Positions 21,013 to 34,329 of a DNA stretch of 64,000 nucleotides are shown in pieces. Origin of the DNA: Terebella lapidaria (Eukaryota > Annelida > Polychaeta > Terebellida > Terebellidae); assembly GCA_949152475.1 (NCBI GenBank), contig OX424563.1, positions 4,561,001 through 4,625,000 of the forward strand, written 5' to 3'. The notes under the pieces were generated by a model. That model did no database searches, was not told the origin of the DNA, and was given only the letters and a program-made list of their open reading frames with translations. The position numbers and the translations under genes are program-made. Positions within the stretch are counted from its first letter, which is position 1; every line of letters starts with the position of its first letter.

Positions 21013-22847
21013 ATGGAGGCGTTACGGTGTTTGTCCGTCCTGTTGGCTGCCACGCTAGTCTTTGGTCAGTGCTTATGTTATATGATTAGGGTAGTGTGTA
21101 AACTGGTAATTGGGGCTAATCGTGTATGCGTAAATAGTTTGAACGCGCAAAATCACAAACTCACATACATATTATTCCAAACACCTGCAAGTATTATTTT
21201 TCAATGAAAATTTCAACTGAACATATATTTCACAGTGGTACAATATGTATCTATATTCGATCAATTGAAGGACAGATAACCTTCAACGCTGAATTTCTTA
21301 TGCATGTAGTATTTTTTAACAGACAAATACCTCTAACTTATCCCCTGACCACCCCAAACCCCTCCCCTCCCCTCCTCCATCGTCTCCATCAGGCCAGGAT
21401 GAGGTGTTCCAGCGAGTCACACAGAAGGTCTGGTCCGTGGATGACAACAGACTCTGTGACAAGGACCTCAGATACAACGCCGACCCCGGCTCCGGCGGAT
21501 CGTAAGTGGGGTTTCGTGATCGTGGCGGATCCTTGGTGGTGGTGTATTATCGGGGCGGATCCTTGGTGGGGCTCTCCTAATTATGGTAGATCGTTATTGG
21601 GGATGTTGTGATGTGGGGAGGCGGGTGGTAGATTTGAGTGGGTCTCGATGAAGCAGATGGGGTGAATTTCATAAGGCTCAATGTGTTACAGTACCTGTAT
21701 GCTTTTTGTGTGATCCGGGCAGGATATTTGAGTATGTGAATGAGACAGCGATGGCTGAGCGGGAGACATTTGTTATGCTGGAGGATATGTTCACCAAGTA
21801 CAGTATATACGAGGGAGAGGCGGATAACTGTGGGTGTGAGGCCGAGGAACGAGCCTTTCTCCGCGCTATCATGGCAACCAGGCCCATGCAGGAGGCACAG
21901 CTGTACATGGGTGCCTTCGATGGTAGGTAACGTTGGTCAAGAAGCGTCTATTGATAAGGGATCGGACCCGATTTAGTTCACACCAAATATAGAATAAGAA
22001 AAAGTAATATATCTCCAACATTTACGGACCAGTTGACATTTTGCTACCTACATGATCTGTAAAGCCCATAGATAGGCCCGTTTAAATTTGTTGTCATTCT
22101 CATTTGATAACACCCCCACATTCCAAAAGTCATAATCACTGCATGCGCATTTCTAACCGCAGCTGGCCTGTTTCTGAACGACACGTTCTTCGAGCAGTAC
22201 CTGTACGAGGTATGGTTCCAGCCGTACACCCGGTCGGGCGGACCCCTGGACAGTTCCGGGTTCCAGCACGTGTTCCTGGGAGAGATCGCTACTGACAACG
22301 ACATCGGAGGCTTCCACAACTGGGTGCGCATCTTCAGAGAGGAACAGACCAACAATTTCCAGTTCAGCAGCCAGATAAGGACACCCTGCCACGTCAGTAC
22401 CGCTAAAAAGCTGGGGATCTGTATGATTTTATTATTATGAAGTTATTCTTGTACTAACGTAAGTATGTACTTTTGGGTGCATCATGATGGAGTCATATTG
22501 AATATTATTCATGCATTCTAGTAGGTATAAGTGCTTTGAGATATAAGTGATATAACTTCCTAACTTTGCCTATAATCATGTTTTAATAACTCGACATATC
22601 ACGACCTTTTCCCCTTCAGACCGACATCGCGAGTTTCAGCCACATCTGGAGCGGGCAGGTGAAGAGCGTTAACTCGATGTGGGTGCGGACGAGTCCGGAG
22701 GTTGAGCTGGCTCTGTGTACGCTCTGTCACCGCTTCCACCCGAACTCCGCCTGCCCCGCCCGCCTGGACAACTATGACGTCCCTATCCAGACATACGACT
22801 GGCAGGGAGGCAACAGTCTCGGGGCATGCTACACGCTCTGCTCGTGA
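21013..22847 (+). CDS. secreted EndoU-family endoribonuclease, copy B
   Basis: Five coding exons (21013-21064, 21393-21501, 21723-21922, 22163-22392, 22620-22847) join in frame to 272 aa plus stop. The signal peptide is MEALRCLSVLLAATLVFG. The EndoU fold starts at KVWSVDDNRLCD. The catalytic triad is H156 (GFQHVF), H172 (GFHNW) and K212 (QVKSVNS), followed by SPEVELALCTLC. Intron phases match copy A at shared junctions, and codon 197 ends the His exon in both genes, so the pair arose by inverted duplication. The expected activity is uridylate-specific RNA cleavage outside the cell or in vesicles. Cys residues are more numerous than in copy A near the C terminus, suggesting extra disulphides. 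Exon borders are inferred. Confidence 0.92.
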
Positions 22848-22868
22848 GGAGAGCACAGGGATATGATG

Positions 22869-22874
22869 AATAAA
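22869..22874 (+). terminator. poly(A) signal of EndoU copy B
   Basis: AATAAA 22 bp after the stop codon at 22845-22847. Confidence 0.8.
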
Positions 22875-23044
22875 TATTGTGTGGCGTAACTTGTATTTTA
22901 TTGAGATAATGTCGGGCTATGTCTTTTATGAAGACAGAGCCTGATGTTGTTTCAAAATTATTGTAAAGTTCGGCGCCCGCTACAGGGCGCCGCTCTCTAC
23001 GGTAACAACTACAACCAGGTAACAGCACCTCCGGATCGGATCCA

Positions 23045-23185
23045 GAACATGCGGAGCGGGTTCCGCACATCCGGAGCGGGTCCCGCACATCCGGAACGGG
23101 TTCCGGAACGAGTCCCGCACATCCGGAACGGGACTCCGCACATCCGGAACGGGCCCCGCATATCCGGAACGGGTCCGGCCGTCAT
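23045..23185. repeat. GC-rich minisatellite, about 18-20 bp unit
   Basis: About seven imperfect tandem units around the core CACATCCGGAACGGGTCC, with small length changes between units. It lies in otherwise unique sequence downstream of EndoU copy B. Confidence 0.75.
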
Positions 23186-23223
23186 ACATCACAACATAAC
23201 ACATATCATCATCATCATCTTAT

Positions 23224-23620
23224 CTACAACATGCACATTATACATTCGTTATGGTAATGTAGCCGTGTGTAGAGTCCGAGGAGCCATGGAGCGGCTCCAC
23301 GGAGCACGTACACGTGGGCATGTTGCTGGCCGGTCTCGCCGAAGGCACTGTCACAGAGATAGAACTCTGCACCAGCCCGACGGTCTGCCAGAGCCTCCGT
23401 CACCTCGTCCCGGGAAAGGGGAGAACTGGCGATCCACAGGGCTTGCGCCCCCGAGTCAGCAGCTCGTCTCCCCCAGCCCGGGCCCCCCAATGGAATCTGT
23501 CCCTAGGGCCCCCACGGGCCTCTACTCGAAAGACAGGGACGCAAAGCACATGGCGCGCTCTGCGTGCTGCCTCTCCGCTCTCTCTCGGACAGACTCCTCG
23601 ATCGAGCGTTTCCCAGTGTA
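23224..23620 (-). other. GC-rich open stretch, possible unrecognised exon
   Basis: On the minus strand about 260 bp are open without an ATG and read ALWIASSPLSRDEV ... YLCDSAFGETG. The base composition is much more GC-rich than the flanks, which can mark a coding exon. I recognise no family, see no convincing splice pair, and would not call a gene. Confidence 0.25.
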
Positions 23621-23699
23621 TATATAATACCCCAGAAAGCCGAGTCAGCACGCGCAGCGTATACAAACCATTGTTATAGTTTACTGGAGTGTACACAAT

Positions 23700-26600
23700 C
23701 ACGAGCGTCGCCAAGCAACGCACACTCGAACCGAGTAGGCCAAGACAGAAAAGGACGTATAAATGAGTTATGTGTTTACACAGTCACCTGCCGTGAACTT
23801 AGGGCAAAATCGCCACATTATGTTTCAAAAATCGTATTGACCACTCTTGATCAGAAATATGACATACAATATACAGCACCGAATTCATTCTTATTTGTCT
23901 GAATGCAAACCAGAGGAGATGAGCAATCTGTTCCTTCCAAAACACAATTTTTTGTTTGTTTGAGCGAAGATGAGTTTCTCAGGGTGCATGCACGCGTGAG
24001 TTCTATGGAAAAATTTTCCATACGAGACTGCTTCCAATTCCTAACCCATGTTTCAAATATGCTAATCATCAACACAGACTTTCCCATCACGTGTCTGCTT
24101 AAATAGTGTTTGTTGACATGCGGTGGACATATTTTTGACGGATAATTTATCATTGCAGTAAATTGTTTACTTTCTCAATTTGTGGAGCAGAAGTCCGATA
24201 GTTGGCGAAAAATTGCGTTTTGATCCAGAGGTGAGGATCACTGAGCTCAAAAGTTGATAAAAGTAAAACCTACGTAAAAATTGTTATATATTTCTGTGAA
24301 AGGCAACACACACGAAAAAGTGATAATATACAGGGATGGTTTCATACTTGTCCTGTGTTCATACCAATGCGACTTCACAACGAAAAACAAGTCCAAATGA
24401 GAAAACACCACCTGAAATGATTCTTCTAACTCAACTAACCATTTCCTGACGTTTCTCACCTTTTAAATACACATTAAGTTTCATCAAAACCTAAATATTG
24501 TAATTTTATTTTAAGTGCACTTCAAATAGTTCTGGCCCATTTGCAATTTGCTAAACTCCGCGGTGAATATATTGTCGTTGTCGATTCGTTATCCTGATGG
24601 GGGCTTTTTCTGTTTAGTTATTTCTCACGTAACGTTCAGAAAACATCGATGAGCAATTAGGTTCATGATGGGAAACGGATACACTTCATATAATGGTGCT
24701 TAATGAGAGAACTTCGTCCATTGAAACGTGATATAAAACGCAATGCCATTATTGCATATCAAATTGATTGAGTAAAAAATCAAATGCTGATATCACTGTA
24801 ATGCTCCAGTGGCCAAGCAAATATAATTAACTATTAAATGGGATATTCGGTTGTTTCACAAACACACCCATAGCAATATCATCGATCAGGGAACCCCTTT
24901 GATTGTAGCTATATTTATCTGCAATCCAATGAGTGTGATTGAAAATTTCCACAAAAGCATTCATGAAGAACACTCGCGAAAATATGCAGCGCGTTACCAT
25001 CTCTAAATGTCAAATGAGAGCAATGAACGGAACCATTTGTAACTTTAGTCGGTGCTACTCGACTGAACGACAACCGTAATGGTTTTAGCTGAAGTTAAGA
25101 ACATGTCCGTACTTGGTTACTAAATATGGCCTGTAGAACGAATACATGGAAAGTGGATATGCAGAATATGAACCCACAAACAAACATTTCTTTTATCCCT
25201 GTATTGATTATGCAATTTTGTATTTGTCTTTCTGCGTTTTCAAGCCAACAAGGAAGACAAATGTGTCGCTAACTGTGACCACTTCATCAATATCAGAACT
25301 AGGACACCAGGTAGCGGCAGGTCTGTGTCTCCGAGAGCCAGCGTGGCCCGGTCACGTCACCACCCATGGACCGGGCGGAATATTCCTAGGTGGATTATTG
25401 GTCTTCGCAATAAATGAAAACGTCACAAAGCGAGGAGTGATCAATTGTAAAGTATGACGGCCGTGACATCTATATCACACCCTGCTGGGTCCATTCACGT
25501 TTGACCGGGCAGTCTCACGCGTTACTGGTCAGTTAATAACGATACTCGGTATTGATTGCCAAACTCTGACTCGAGCTATCGAAAGTTCCTGCCTGAAGAG
25601 GGCCATTACAGGTATCAATGACAATATAGGCGAGAAAATCACACCTTCTGTTTGCAAATTACTGAAAGATCACAGAGATTTCAAGCGGATTAGCGGGGTC
25701 AGGTGAGCGATGATCCGGATACGCCCAGCTATGGCCAAATACGGACCCAGGACTGGCTCTGTACCGCGACTTGGCACGGAACACCGCTCGTTTTTGTGAC
25801 CGAGTGGAAGAGAGTCAGTAAAAAAAATATTCGAACGTTTTGGTATAAATGAACGAAGCAAAATACAAGCCATTGTACGGACCTTAAGAAACATCGGTAT
25901 ACGTTACAGATATACTTGAGAAAGAACCAAACAAAGCCCCCAGCAAAAGACTTCGCGGATCTGACGTATTGGATTGACATTTCTTGTATGGAGACAATGG
26001 TAAGTTGAGTCGATATACTAGTACCAGTGCACTATAAGTAGTTGGGTGTTATGTTAGCGAGTAACAAGGGGAGTTGTCGAATATGGTAATTTCCATGCAT
26101 CGTGCAGGTTGCATCCACATATAACAATTCGCTAATTTAGGTGCACCATATGCTTGTTCCAGTAACTACCAATGTATGTGGTGTTCGTGCATCGAATTTG
26201 TTTTTAAAAAATGAAGAACTATCTGATGTTGCATAAATGAGTGCATTTTAGTATCCAAAAAGGCGAAAACACAGACAATCTTAGTGTGCCACAACGAGTG
26301 ATTGTACGTTTGCAGGAAAGCGACGGAATCGAAATGTCAGGTCTCGTGTGCTCCAGAACGAAAAGTGGGCTCTTCCATATCCAAAGACGGAATACATGTA
26401 CATCAGTTACATCAGAACTATTGTAAATTCTTTCGCACCAAATATACAATATCGAACCATGCAACCTTGAGACATTTATAATATCTAAATGAATTAGAAG
26501 TTTCTGCGTAGATATCAAATCATATATATTCTGGAACAGGTATTCAATTATGATCCCCCCCGCCGGATGTGGCTAATTATACCCCGGCCTGTGTCCCCGT

Positions 26601-28950
26601 GAACGGGCCCTTTGTACGCCGTACTGGCCATGTATTTGCACAAACACGATTGATTTGTGATGTCAAAAGACATTAACTGAACGAGCGAGTCTCAATATGT
26701 GTCACGCTGATGTTCTCATTATGGAGAGCAAATGTACTGCGTGATCCTAAGGTATTTCTCAGAGATTGTGTCTCAGAGATTGGACATATCCTCACAGCAG
26801 ACTGATACTGCTCCCATCGTTCCACAGACATGATGCACTTATTTTACCAGATTTATTCATTAAGTCCGTGCACTTGCGAATCTACACCATTGTACTTCAA
26901 TTCGTCCGAAGACAGTCCTTCAGATATCAAGATACGCGTATCAATATTGATAATTGTTGTACGATGAGAGTACTAGCGTCCACTTTGATGACAGAGCTCC
27001 ACCACAGGAGAAAACATGATCAAACAAGTCCAAAGTCAGAAACATATTATTTCAGTTTACATCAAATGTACTCCTGTATGTATTTTTCGTGTTGCATTTT
27101 CAACATCATGCATTTTTGACATTAGAGCGTTGGACTTTTTTATGGAGGTTTCATGCCAACCTATCGACGCACGTTTTGGCATGTAAACATTTAGATACTT
27201 ACTTCAAATGAGGATTTCCTTTGTCCTTGACATGAAATCTCTCGACTTGACGGGAAACTTTGACTATTCCACAGATATATCAGGCATGAATCGATGTGCT
27301 AGGTTTGAGAAAATTACGTAAAATGTTCAAATTATCTGAAAACGTCCCAAAATGGCGGAGCCGATGGAAATTGACGTTCCCAGAATGCAAAGCAAATTTT
27401 ACCATAATCACGCGTATTTTGGAACACAATTTCTGTTCAGCAATTCGTGCATGCATACATGCATGTGGGCATCTGCGTGTGGACATTTTTGGCGTTATGA
27501 AGTACTAGTAAACACAGCGATTCGTCTGCGATGCCACGGCTACATTTACCGTAATTTGACGTATTTTATAACATGACATTTAAGCTGGTGTTCTCTGCTG
27601 GATTCGAAGTCTTTTTATTCTTAACTGGTATTTTAATTTGCCCAGTAAAGGCATGTGTTAGGCTGTATCTGATGATATCAGATATTCCTCATAGTTTCCA
27701 ATGTTTTGAGGATATTTTAATGAGGTTCCATATCATTTTAGCAGGCATATATGTTCCATTGATCGATTTTAAAATAAATGTTTACTTATTAGTAATATGA
27801 ATGAAGTAGGCCATGTTTTTCATCCTAGTATATACGGAAATGAATTGGAATCACGTAGGGGATGAAATTATGGCTTCTTCTCTTTTTTTTTTGGGGGGGG
27901 GGGGGGGGGAGGCGTAGTTGTGTAAGATACATTCAGCTATCGTGGGGCTGATGATGTGCTCAAGCTCTAATGTCGTCTTCCGCAGTTTGCTGCATTTTCT
28001 TGTAGAAATTGCAATAGTATTTGACTGACAACTGTCGTTTAGCTGCCATTATACTCGGGAGCGTCTGGACAGCAAATATACATGTATACATACAACATGC
28101 ACGTGTTAGGGGCCATACTAAGTTCTACCACCATTAATCATGTTCATTAAAGTACAGCATACACATACATAATGGAAACATTCTGTGACCATAGACCACC
28201 TTTGATTTGAAGCCACATTACTTTTTTTGTAATTAACAAGGGTTAGACCATTGAAGTAGTTTACTGGTCCAAACACGACTCAAGCTGGATTCGGATAGGG
28301 ACCTGTAAATATTGACATCAGTCTACAAATCTATATATGGATCAAAGATCGGTATTCGGGGAGTGTACGTGTTTGTAGATCGTGGCCTGTCACTCTCTAT
28401 AATCGCACCACTGTAATGTCCGTCTAATCACGTATTACAAATAGCAGTACCATCGATTCCTAATGATCTTGTCGCTCTCAGACCAGTCTCCAGCCCGGTC
28501 GGTTTCATGGCTCCAGACCCTGGAACAGCCCAGGGATGACTGATATACTTCTGTCGATTGTTCTCCGGATATGACGCTGGTGATTGATATCGGGATTGCC
28601 AGCTAGATCAGAATTTCGGACCCGAGATAACGAGTGTTCCCATTGATTCGTGACGTGTTTGACGTCCAAACTGTCAGTGACAATTCATCATGACCTGTTA
28701 TCGAACAATGCATGACGATCCGTTCTTGACTATTGTGATTTAACTCATGTTGGATCGCAGTAACACTCAATATGTCTCCGAAACCATACGATTCAATTAC
28801 ATTTGTTGTGGATATTTCACGATATTTGCATGTATAATGGTGAAATTAAAATGAAATACACTAAGATATTGTTGATTGTGACTGAATAGTCAGCAGTTGA
28901 GCTTCAGCTGATAGTAATTCAAAAAGATTACTTTATGTCTCCGATGTCTC
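23700..28950. other. gene-poor intergenic region
   Basis: AT-rich sequence without recognisable domains or consistent splicing. It contains a poly-T then poly-G run near 27880-27911. The 5' exon and promoter of the downstream EF-hand gene probably lie in its right part, but I could not identify the starting ATG. Confidence 0.5.
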
Positions 28951-28954
28951 GCAG

Positions 28955-31900
28955 GCCACACAGAAGACCAAGCCCAAACAGTCGAGTGCAGAGCGACCGA
29001 AATGGAAGGAGACCCTCAAAGACATACACAGTGATCAGATGCAAGGTACGTTGTACGGGTGTAGCCCAGTAGACCTACATTCAATTCTCTCACTTTCACT
29101 CTTCTATGCATTATTCTTTCTTTTCTATTCTTTTGGTTCTCTGATATGATTCGGTGAATGAAGAGCACAATTTATATATCAATGCAAATCAGGTTTTACT
29201 TTTAAAAATGAACATGGAGGTATTATCACATACGTTTTTCATCAGTGAGGCTTGCCTGTAACCAATATTATCTATTTATTAGGGTGCTCTAGTGAATAAA
29301 TCCGATGGCTTAATGTATACACAGGTATACAGGAGGCGTTTCGGATGTTTGACCGTAATAAGGATGGCACGATCAGCATCAGCGAGCTGCGGACCATCAT
29401 GCAGATCCTTGGGAACAACCCTACAGAGAAAGATATAAAGAAAGTCATGAAGGAGGCAGACAGGGACGGTCAGTGTCCGGGGTGTGAATGTTACTATGGA
29501 AACAAACACACAGAGAAAGACATCAAGAAAGTCATGAGGGAGGCAGACAGGGACGGTCAGTGTCCGGGTGTAAATGTTACTATGGCAACAAACACACAGA
29601 GAAAGACATCAAGAAAGTCATGAGGGAGGCAGACAGGGACGGTCAGTGTCGGGTGTAAATGTTACTATGGCAACAAACACACAGAGAAAGACATCAAGAA
29701 AGTCATGAGGGAGGCAGACAGGGACGGTCAGTGTCCGGGTGTAAATGTTACTATGGCAACAAACACACAGAGAAAGACATCAAGAAAGTCATGAGAGAGG
29801 CAGACAGGGACGGTCAGTGTCCGGGGTGTGAATGTTACCATGGCAACAACCCCACAGAGAAAGACATAAAGAAAGTCATGAAGGGGGCAGACAGGGACGG
29901 TCAGTGTCCGGGGTGTGAATGTTACCATGGCAACAACCTTACAGAGAAAGACATAAAGAAAGTCATGAAGGAGGCAGACAGGGACGGTCAGTGTCCGGGG
30001 TGTGAATGTTACCATGGCAACAACCTTACAGAGAAAGACATAAAAAAAAGTCATGAGAGAGGCAGACGTACAGGGACGGTCAGTGTCCGGGGTGTGAATG
30101 TTACTATGGCAACAAACACACAGAGAAAAATATCAAGAAAGTCATGAGGGAGGCAGACGGGGACGGTCAGTGTCCGGAGTGCGAATGTTACTATGACAAC
30201 AAACACACAGAGAAAGACATCAAGAAAGTCATGAGGGAGGCAGACAGGGACGGTCAGTGTCCGGGGTGTGAATGTTACTATGGCAACAACCCAACAGAGA
30301 AAGATATAAAGAAAGTCATGAAGGATGCAGACAGGGACGATCAGTGTCCGGGTGTGAATGTTACTATGGCAACAACCCAACAGAGAAAGATATAAAGAAA
30401 GTCATGAAGGAGGCAGACAGGGACGGTCAGTGTCTGGGAGTGAATGTTACTATGGCAACAACCCAACAGAGAAAGATATAAAGAAAGTCATGAAGGAAGC
30501 AGACAGGGACGGTCAGTGTCCGGGTGTGAATGTTACTATGGCAACAACCCAACAGAGAAAGATATAAAGAAAGTCATGAAGGAGGCAGACAGGGACGGTC
30601 AGTGTCTGGGTGTGAATGTTACTATGGCAACAACCCAACAGAGAAAGATATAAAGAAAGTCATGAGAGGCAGACAGGGACGGTCAGTGTCCGGGTGTTTA
30701 TGTTCCCATGGGAACAACGGTCCCCACAGAAAAAGACGTAAAGAAAGTCATGAGGGAGGCAGACAGGGACGGTCAGTGTCCGGGTGTAAATGTTACTATG
30801 GCAACAAACACACAGAAAAAGACATCAAGAAAGTCCTGAGGGAGGCAGACAGGGACGGTCAGTGTCCGGGTATGAATGATATCATGGCAACAAACACACA
30901 GAAAGAAATCAAGAAAGTCATGAGGCAGGCAGACAGGGACGGTCAGTGTCCGGGTATGAATGTTATCATGGCAACAAACACACAGAAAGACATCAAGAAA
31001 GTCATGAGGCAGGCAATCAGGGACGGTCAGTGTCCGCGGTGTAAATGTTCCCATGGGAACAACCCCACAGAAAAAGACATAAAGGAAGTCATGAGGGTGG
31101 CAGACAGGGACGGTCAGTGTCCGGGGTGTAAATGTTCCCATGGGAACAACCCCACAGAAAAAGACATAAAGAAAGTCATGAAGGAGGCAGACAGGGACGG
31201 TCAGTGTCCAGGTGTGAATGTTACCATGGCAACAACCCCACAGAGAAAGACATAAAGAAAGTCATGAGGGAGGCAGACAGGGACGGTCAGTGTCCGGGGT
31301 GTGAATGTTACCATGGCAACAGCCCTATAGAGAAAGACATAAAGAAAGTCATGAGGGAGGCAGACAGGGACGGTCAGTGTCCAGGGTGTAAATGTTACCA
31401 TGGTAACAACCCCACAGAGAAAGACACAAAGAAATTCATGAGGGGGGCAGACAGGGACGGTCAGTGTCCGGGGTGTAAACGTTACCATGACAACGACTAC
31501 AGGAAGAGAGAGAGAAGGCGTGCCAATATTACTATAACGTAGAATGTGGAATATGGAAGGCTCCGATAGCACTATTTGTTACTGATAGGACTAAATTTAC
31601 ACGAGATACCCTAACCCAAACTAATTGATATCTGTGCCTAATCAGTTGGCCTCTAATTTTAAGACATAATGACCTTTTCAGAGTGAAGAAAGGTAATAAT
31701 TGTTGTGCTCTCTGCTCGTGACCGGTGACCCTTAGGTAATGATGATAACGTTTGTATTGGTTGATTTAGGCCTCGTATAAGTACATACAGAGAATTATTG
31801 TAATAATATGACCGTGCATACAAGTGAACATGACCTTATCGAGATAATATTGTTGGATTGGTATAATGATTAATTGATTGTCTGAATAAGCGCCACACAA

Positions 31901-33787
31901 TGGCATCCAAAATAAGAAGATCAATTTTTACCAAGTGAGCCCAGATATAGTTTTATCCCCAGAAAGCAATAACTCAAGCATAAATATTGGTTCGATAAAT
32001 ATAATAGCTTGGAGAGATCATATATTGATTTACGGCTAATGCCTGATTGCCGATATGAAAACAATTTGTTTTAGGTCATCAACGATTATTCACGCTCTCA
32101 GATAATATTGTTGTTTTGAGGTCGTGCGTTAAGAGGTTTTACCATGGCCCGTTCTGGTGTAAAGATTAGTCGGTTATCTAAACGGGTAACTCGGTCAGTC
32201 CAACAAGGTGGTTATTATATGGACAAGACACGAACGTAGTCCGATTTTCAATTTCGATAGTGTTGTTACACTCTTTCTAATTGTGAAGTGGCATTATTTC
32301 GCATGTACCTTATACTTCAAAGATACTTACATAACACTTGAAGACTAACGTTACTGAAAAACAAATCAAAACAACCAACATACTTGCCGAAATTTACTGC
32401 AGTAAGTAAATTGGTTGGTTGACAGAAAATACAGAAAATATGTGATATTCATTAAACCGTTTAATGGAAGAAGTCCACAAACAGGTGGCCACTAAGTGGA
32501 CTTATAAACCTGATATGGCTGGGTGATGCACATTTTCATTAATGAATTTTCTCATATGGTATCACATATGAGTTTGAGTATAATAGAAGATTGATTAATT
32601 TTGTATCAATAAAGTAAACAATTTGAGCAGTACGACATTTTGAGTGCTTCCAAAATTAACTGCTTGCATATATGACTGACACCTGCTTGTATAAATAGTA
32701 ACTTTATGTGACAGGTTACATTTACCATAAACACGGTAGCCTTTTGGCTTTTGATTGGGTAGTTGTAGCCGTAGTACTGTTGTCATACACCGATTGCATA
32801 GGCCACGGTTTGTTCCGGATTTCTATATGGTTTAGTAGGCTGTTGGGCAGTTGTATACTAGTTCCATCAAGTGTGCGGTAGAAACAACTACTTTTCACAC
32901 ACTGTCTGCCCCTGATGACGCCGGTGTGGCTTTGGCTGTGACTATTTGGTTGGGCTTTGTTTTTATTCCAAAAATACTTGTCCAAAAATACATTTGATAC
33001 CAAAAATACCAAAAATACATTTGATTACAATTCCATACCATATTTTATAGCTCTCGTGAAAATTGCCTCATTTTCATATATCCAGGCCTAAGTTCAATAA
33101 TTTTATGATATACTTTATTTGACGGTGACAGGTAACGGGACCCTGGACTTTGACGAGTTCGCCGTCCTGATGTCTAAATACCTCAAGAAGCCAGAACAAG
33201 AGGAGATAGAACTACTCGAGTCGTTCAGAGTCTTCGACAGGGACAACAGTGGATACATAGAGATGTCCGAGATCAAAGAGGTATTGGTCGGCAGGTGTTT
33301 TATGCGAATACATGTAGGAATAACAATTAGATTTAATATCAATTGACCCCCTAGTCAGCAGTTTTAGATTACACAATTGTTTGTTACATTAAACAGCGAA
33401 CAAGAGTTTAATGGCAGCTTGCAATACTCAATATTCCCATGTTTGTTACCCCTCCCCCCCCCCCCCACACACACACACACACACACATTTACCCCAGCTG
33501 TTGAAGTCTATCGGAGAGAAGCTGACAGACGAGCAGGTCGAGGAGATATTTAATAGGGGTGACTTGAACGGGGACGGTCGGCTCGATTACCATGGTAACG
33601 TATTCCGCCAAAGTAATATGCCCATATCTAACCATGTTGGTCGAAATAAAACGAAGCTTCGATTCAGATGATCATGTTCCTCAATTTACAGTAGGCCTCA
33701 CAGCGATCTAATGTTCGAGATAAATTTATATCTTTCTTTGCCTTTTTTCCAGAATTCTCCAAGTTGATGTCTCAGAAAGCAGTTTGA
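28955..33787 (+). CDS. calmodulin-like protein with four EF-hands (5' exon missing)
   Basis: Five exons (28955-29045, 29325-29468, 33132-33280, 33498-33594, 33753-33787) join in frame to 171 aa plus stop. The first exon opens after an acceptor and has no ATG in frame, so an upstream coding exon is missing. After a Lys-rich head (KPKQSSAERPKWKE) come four canonical 12-residue loops: DRNKDGTISISE, DRDGNGTLDFDE, DRDNSGYIEMSE and DLNGDGRLDYHE. Each has acidic or Asn ligands at 1, 3 and 5, Gly at 6 and Glu at 12, so all four should bind calcium. The layout is that of calmodulin or troponin C with an N-terminal extension; no specific orthologue can be named. The intron between exons 29325-29468 and 33132-33280 splits the second loop and contains a large tandem array of the exon's own end. 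Confidence 0.88.
29423..31500 (+). repeat. tandem array of exon end plus splice donor, about 24 copies of 86-87 bp
   Basis: The last 45 bp of the EF-hand exon ending at 29468 plus the first 40 or so intron bases are repeated about 24 times, counted by the recurring GACGGTCAGTGTC. Each unit encodes TEKDIKKVMKEADRDG (helix and first loop residues of EF-hand 2) followed by the donor GGTCAGT and an intronic part (TGTGAATGTTAC). Most units also carry CACAG or CCAACAG just before AGAAAG, which could act as a weak acceptor. The segment from AGAAAG to the donor is 42 nt, a multiple of three. Units of 87 bp stay open across the array while 86-bp units shift frame. Copies differ by a few substitutions and indels. 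Confidence 0.95.
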
Positions 33788-33928
33788 GGGTCATGTTAGT
33801 GACGTCACGCGGGTACTGTATCGGGTGTGTTGATACTCTCGACATCTCCACGCCGATCTGGAGCAGAACTACACATATATTTAATTAATGTAAATATTTT
33901 AGCGCCTTGTTATTGTTCCATTGTTATT

Positions 33929-33934
33929 AATAAA
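33929..33934 (+). terminator. poly(A) signal of the EF-hand gene
   Basis: AATAAA about 140 bp after the stop codon. Confidence 0.7.
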
Positions 33935-34054
33935 ACACAATTTATACTCGGACATGTCTCAAGATCTTATTGTAAATTAGCGTTTTCCAAACTGATTCTT
34001 CTCATTGGTTAAGAACAGTCACGTGATAAAAACGGATTCGATAGGGCAAAGGAA

Positions 34055-34128
34055 TCAGCCAATCAGGAGCTGTTCGATCCTGAGCCAATCAGGTAGCCTA
34101 TTTCCATGGCTAGCTTCGTACTATAAAG
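34055..34128 (+). promoter_or_regulatory. candidate promoter with two CCAAT boxes and a TATA box
   Basis: AGCCAATCAGG occurs twice, near 34056 and 34085, followed by TATAAAG near 34122 with normal TATA-type spacing. A CACGTG E-box lies just upstream at about 34020. No convincing gene follows. The 60-codon frame at 34147-34329 is unrecognised, so the target is unknown. Confidence 0.4.
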
Positions 34129-34329
34129 CAGCCTACATACTGACATGTGAATCATTGTATGTTTTTGTGTAAATTGTTTGGTGATTTGTCAATATATTCA
34201 AGGTGCATAAAATACACACACATTTGGGTCAGACAAAAATTCAAAACAAGAATGCTCCTCCCAATTAAGGAATCCTTTGTTGCAGCGAAAAATCCAATTC
34301 CTGTCAACTCATATTCCTATGATATTTAA

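Noticed and set aside
29423..31500. CRISPR-like regular array
   Set aside because: Units are directly adjacent, contain no unique spacers, derive from the neighbouring exon and lie in an animal intron.
29659..31572. Long Cys-rich or hydrophobic repeat proteins on both strands of the array
   Set aside because: Open frames arise because 87-bp units are divisible by three. They end wherever an 86-bp unit shifts the frame, and no start or domain supports a real protein.
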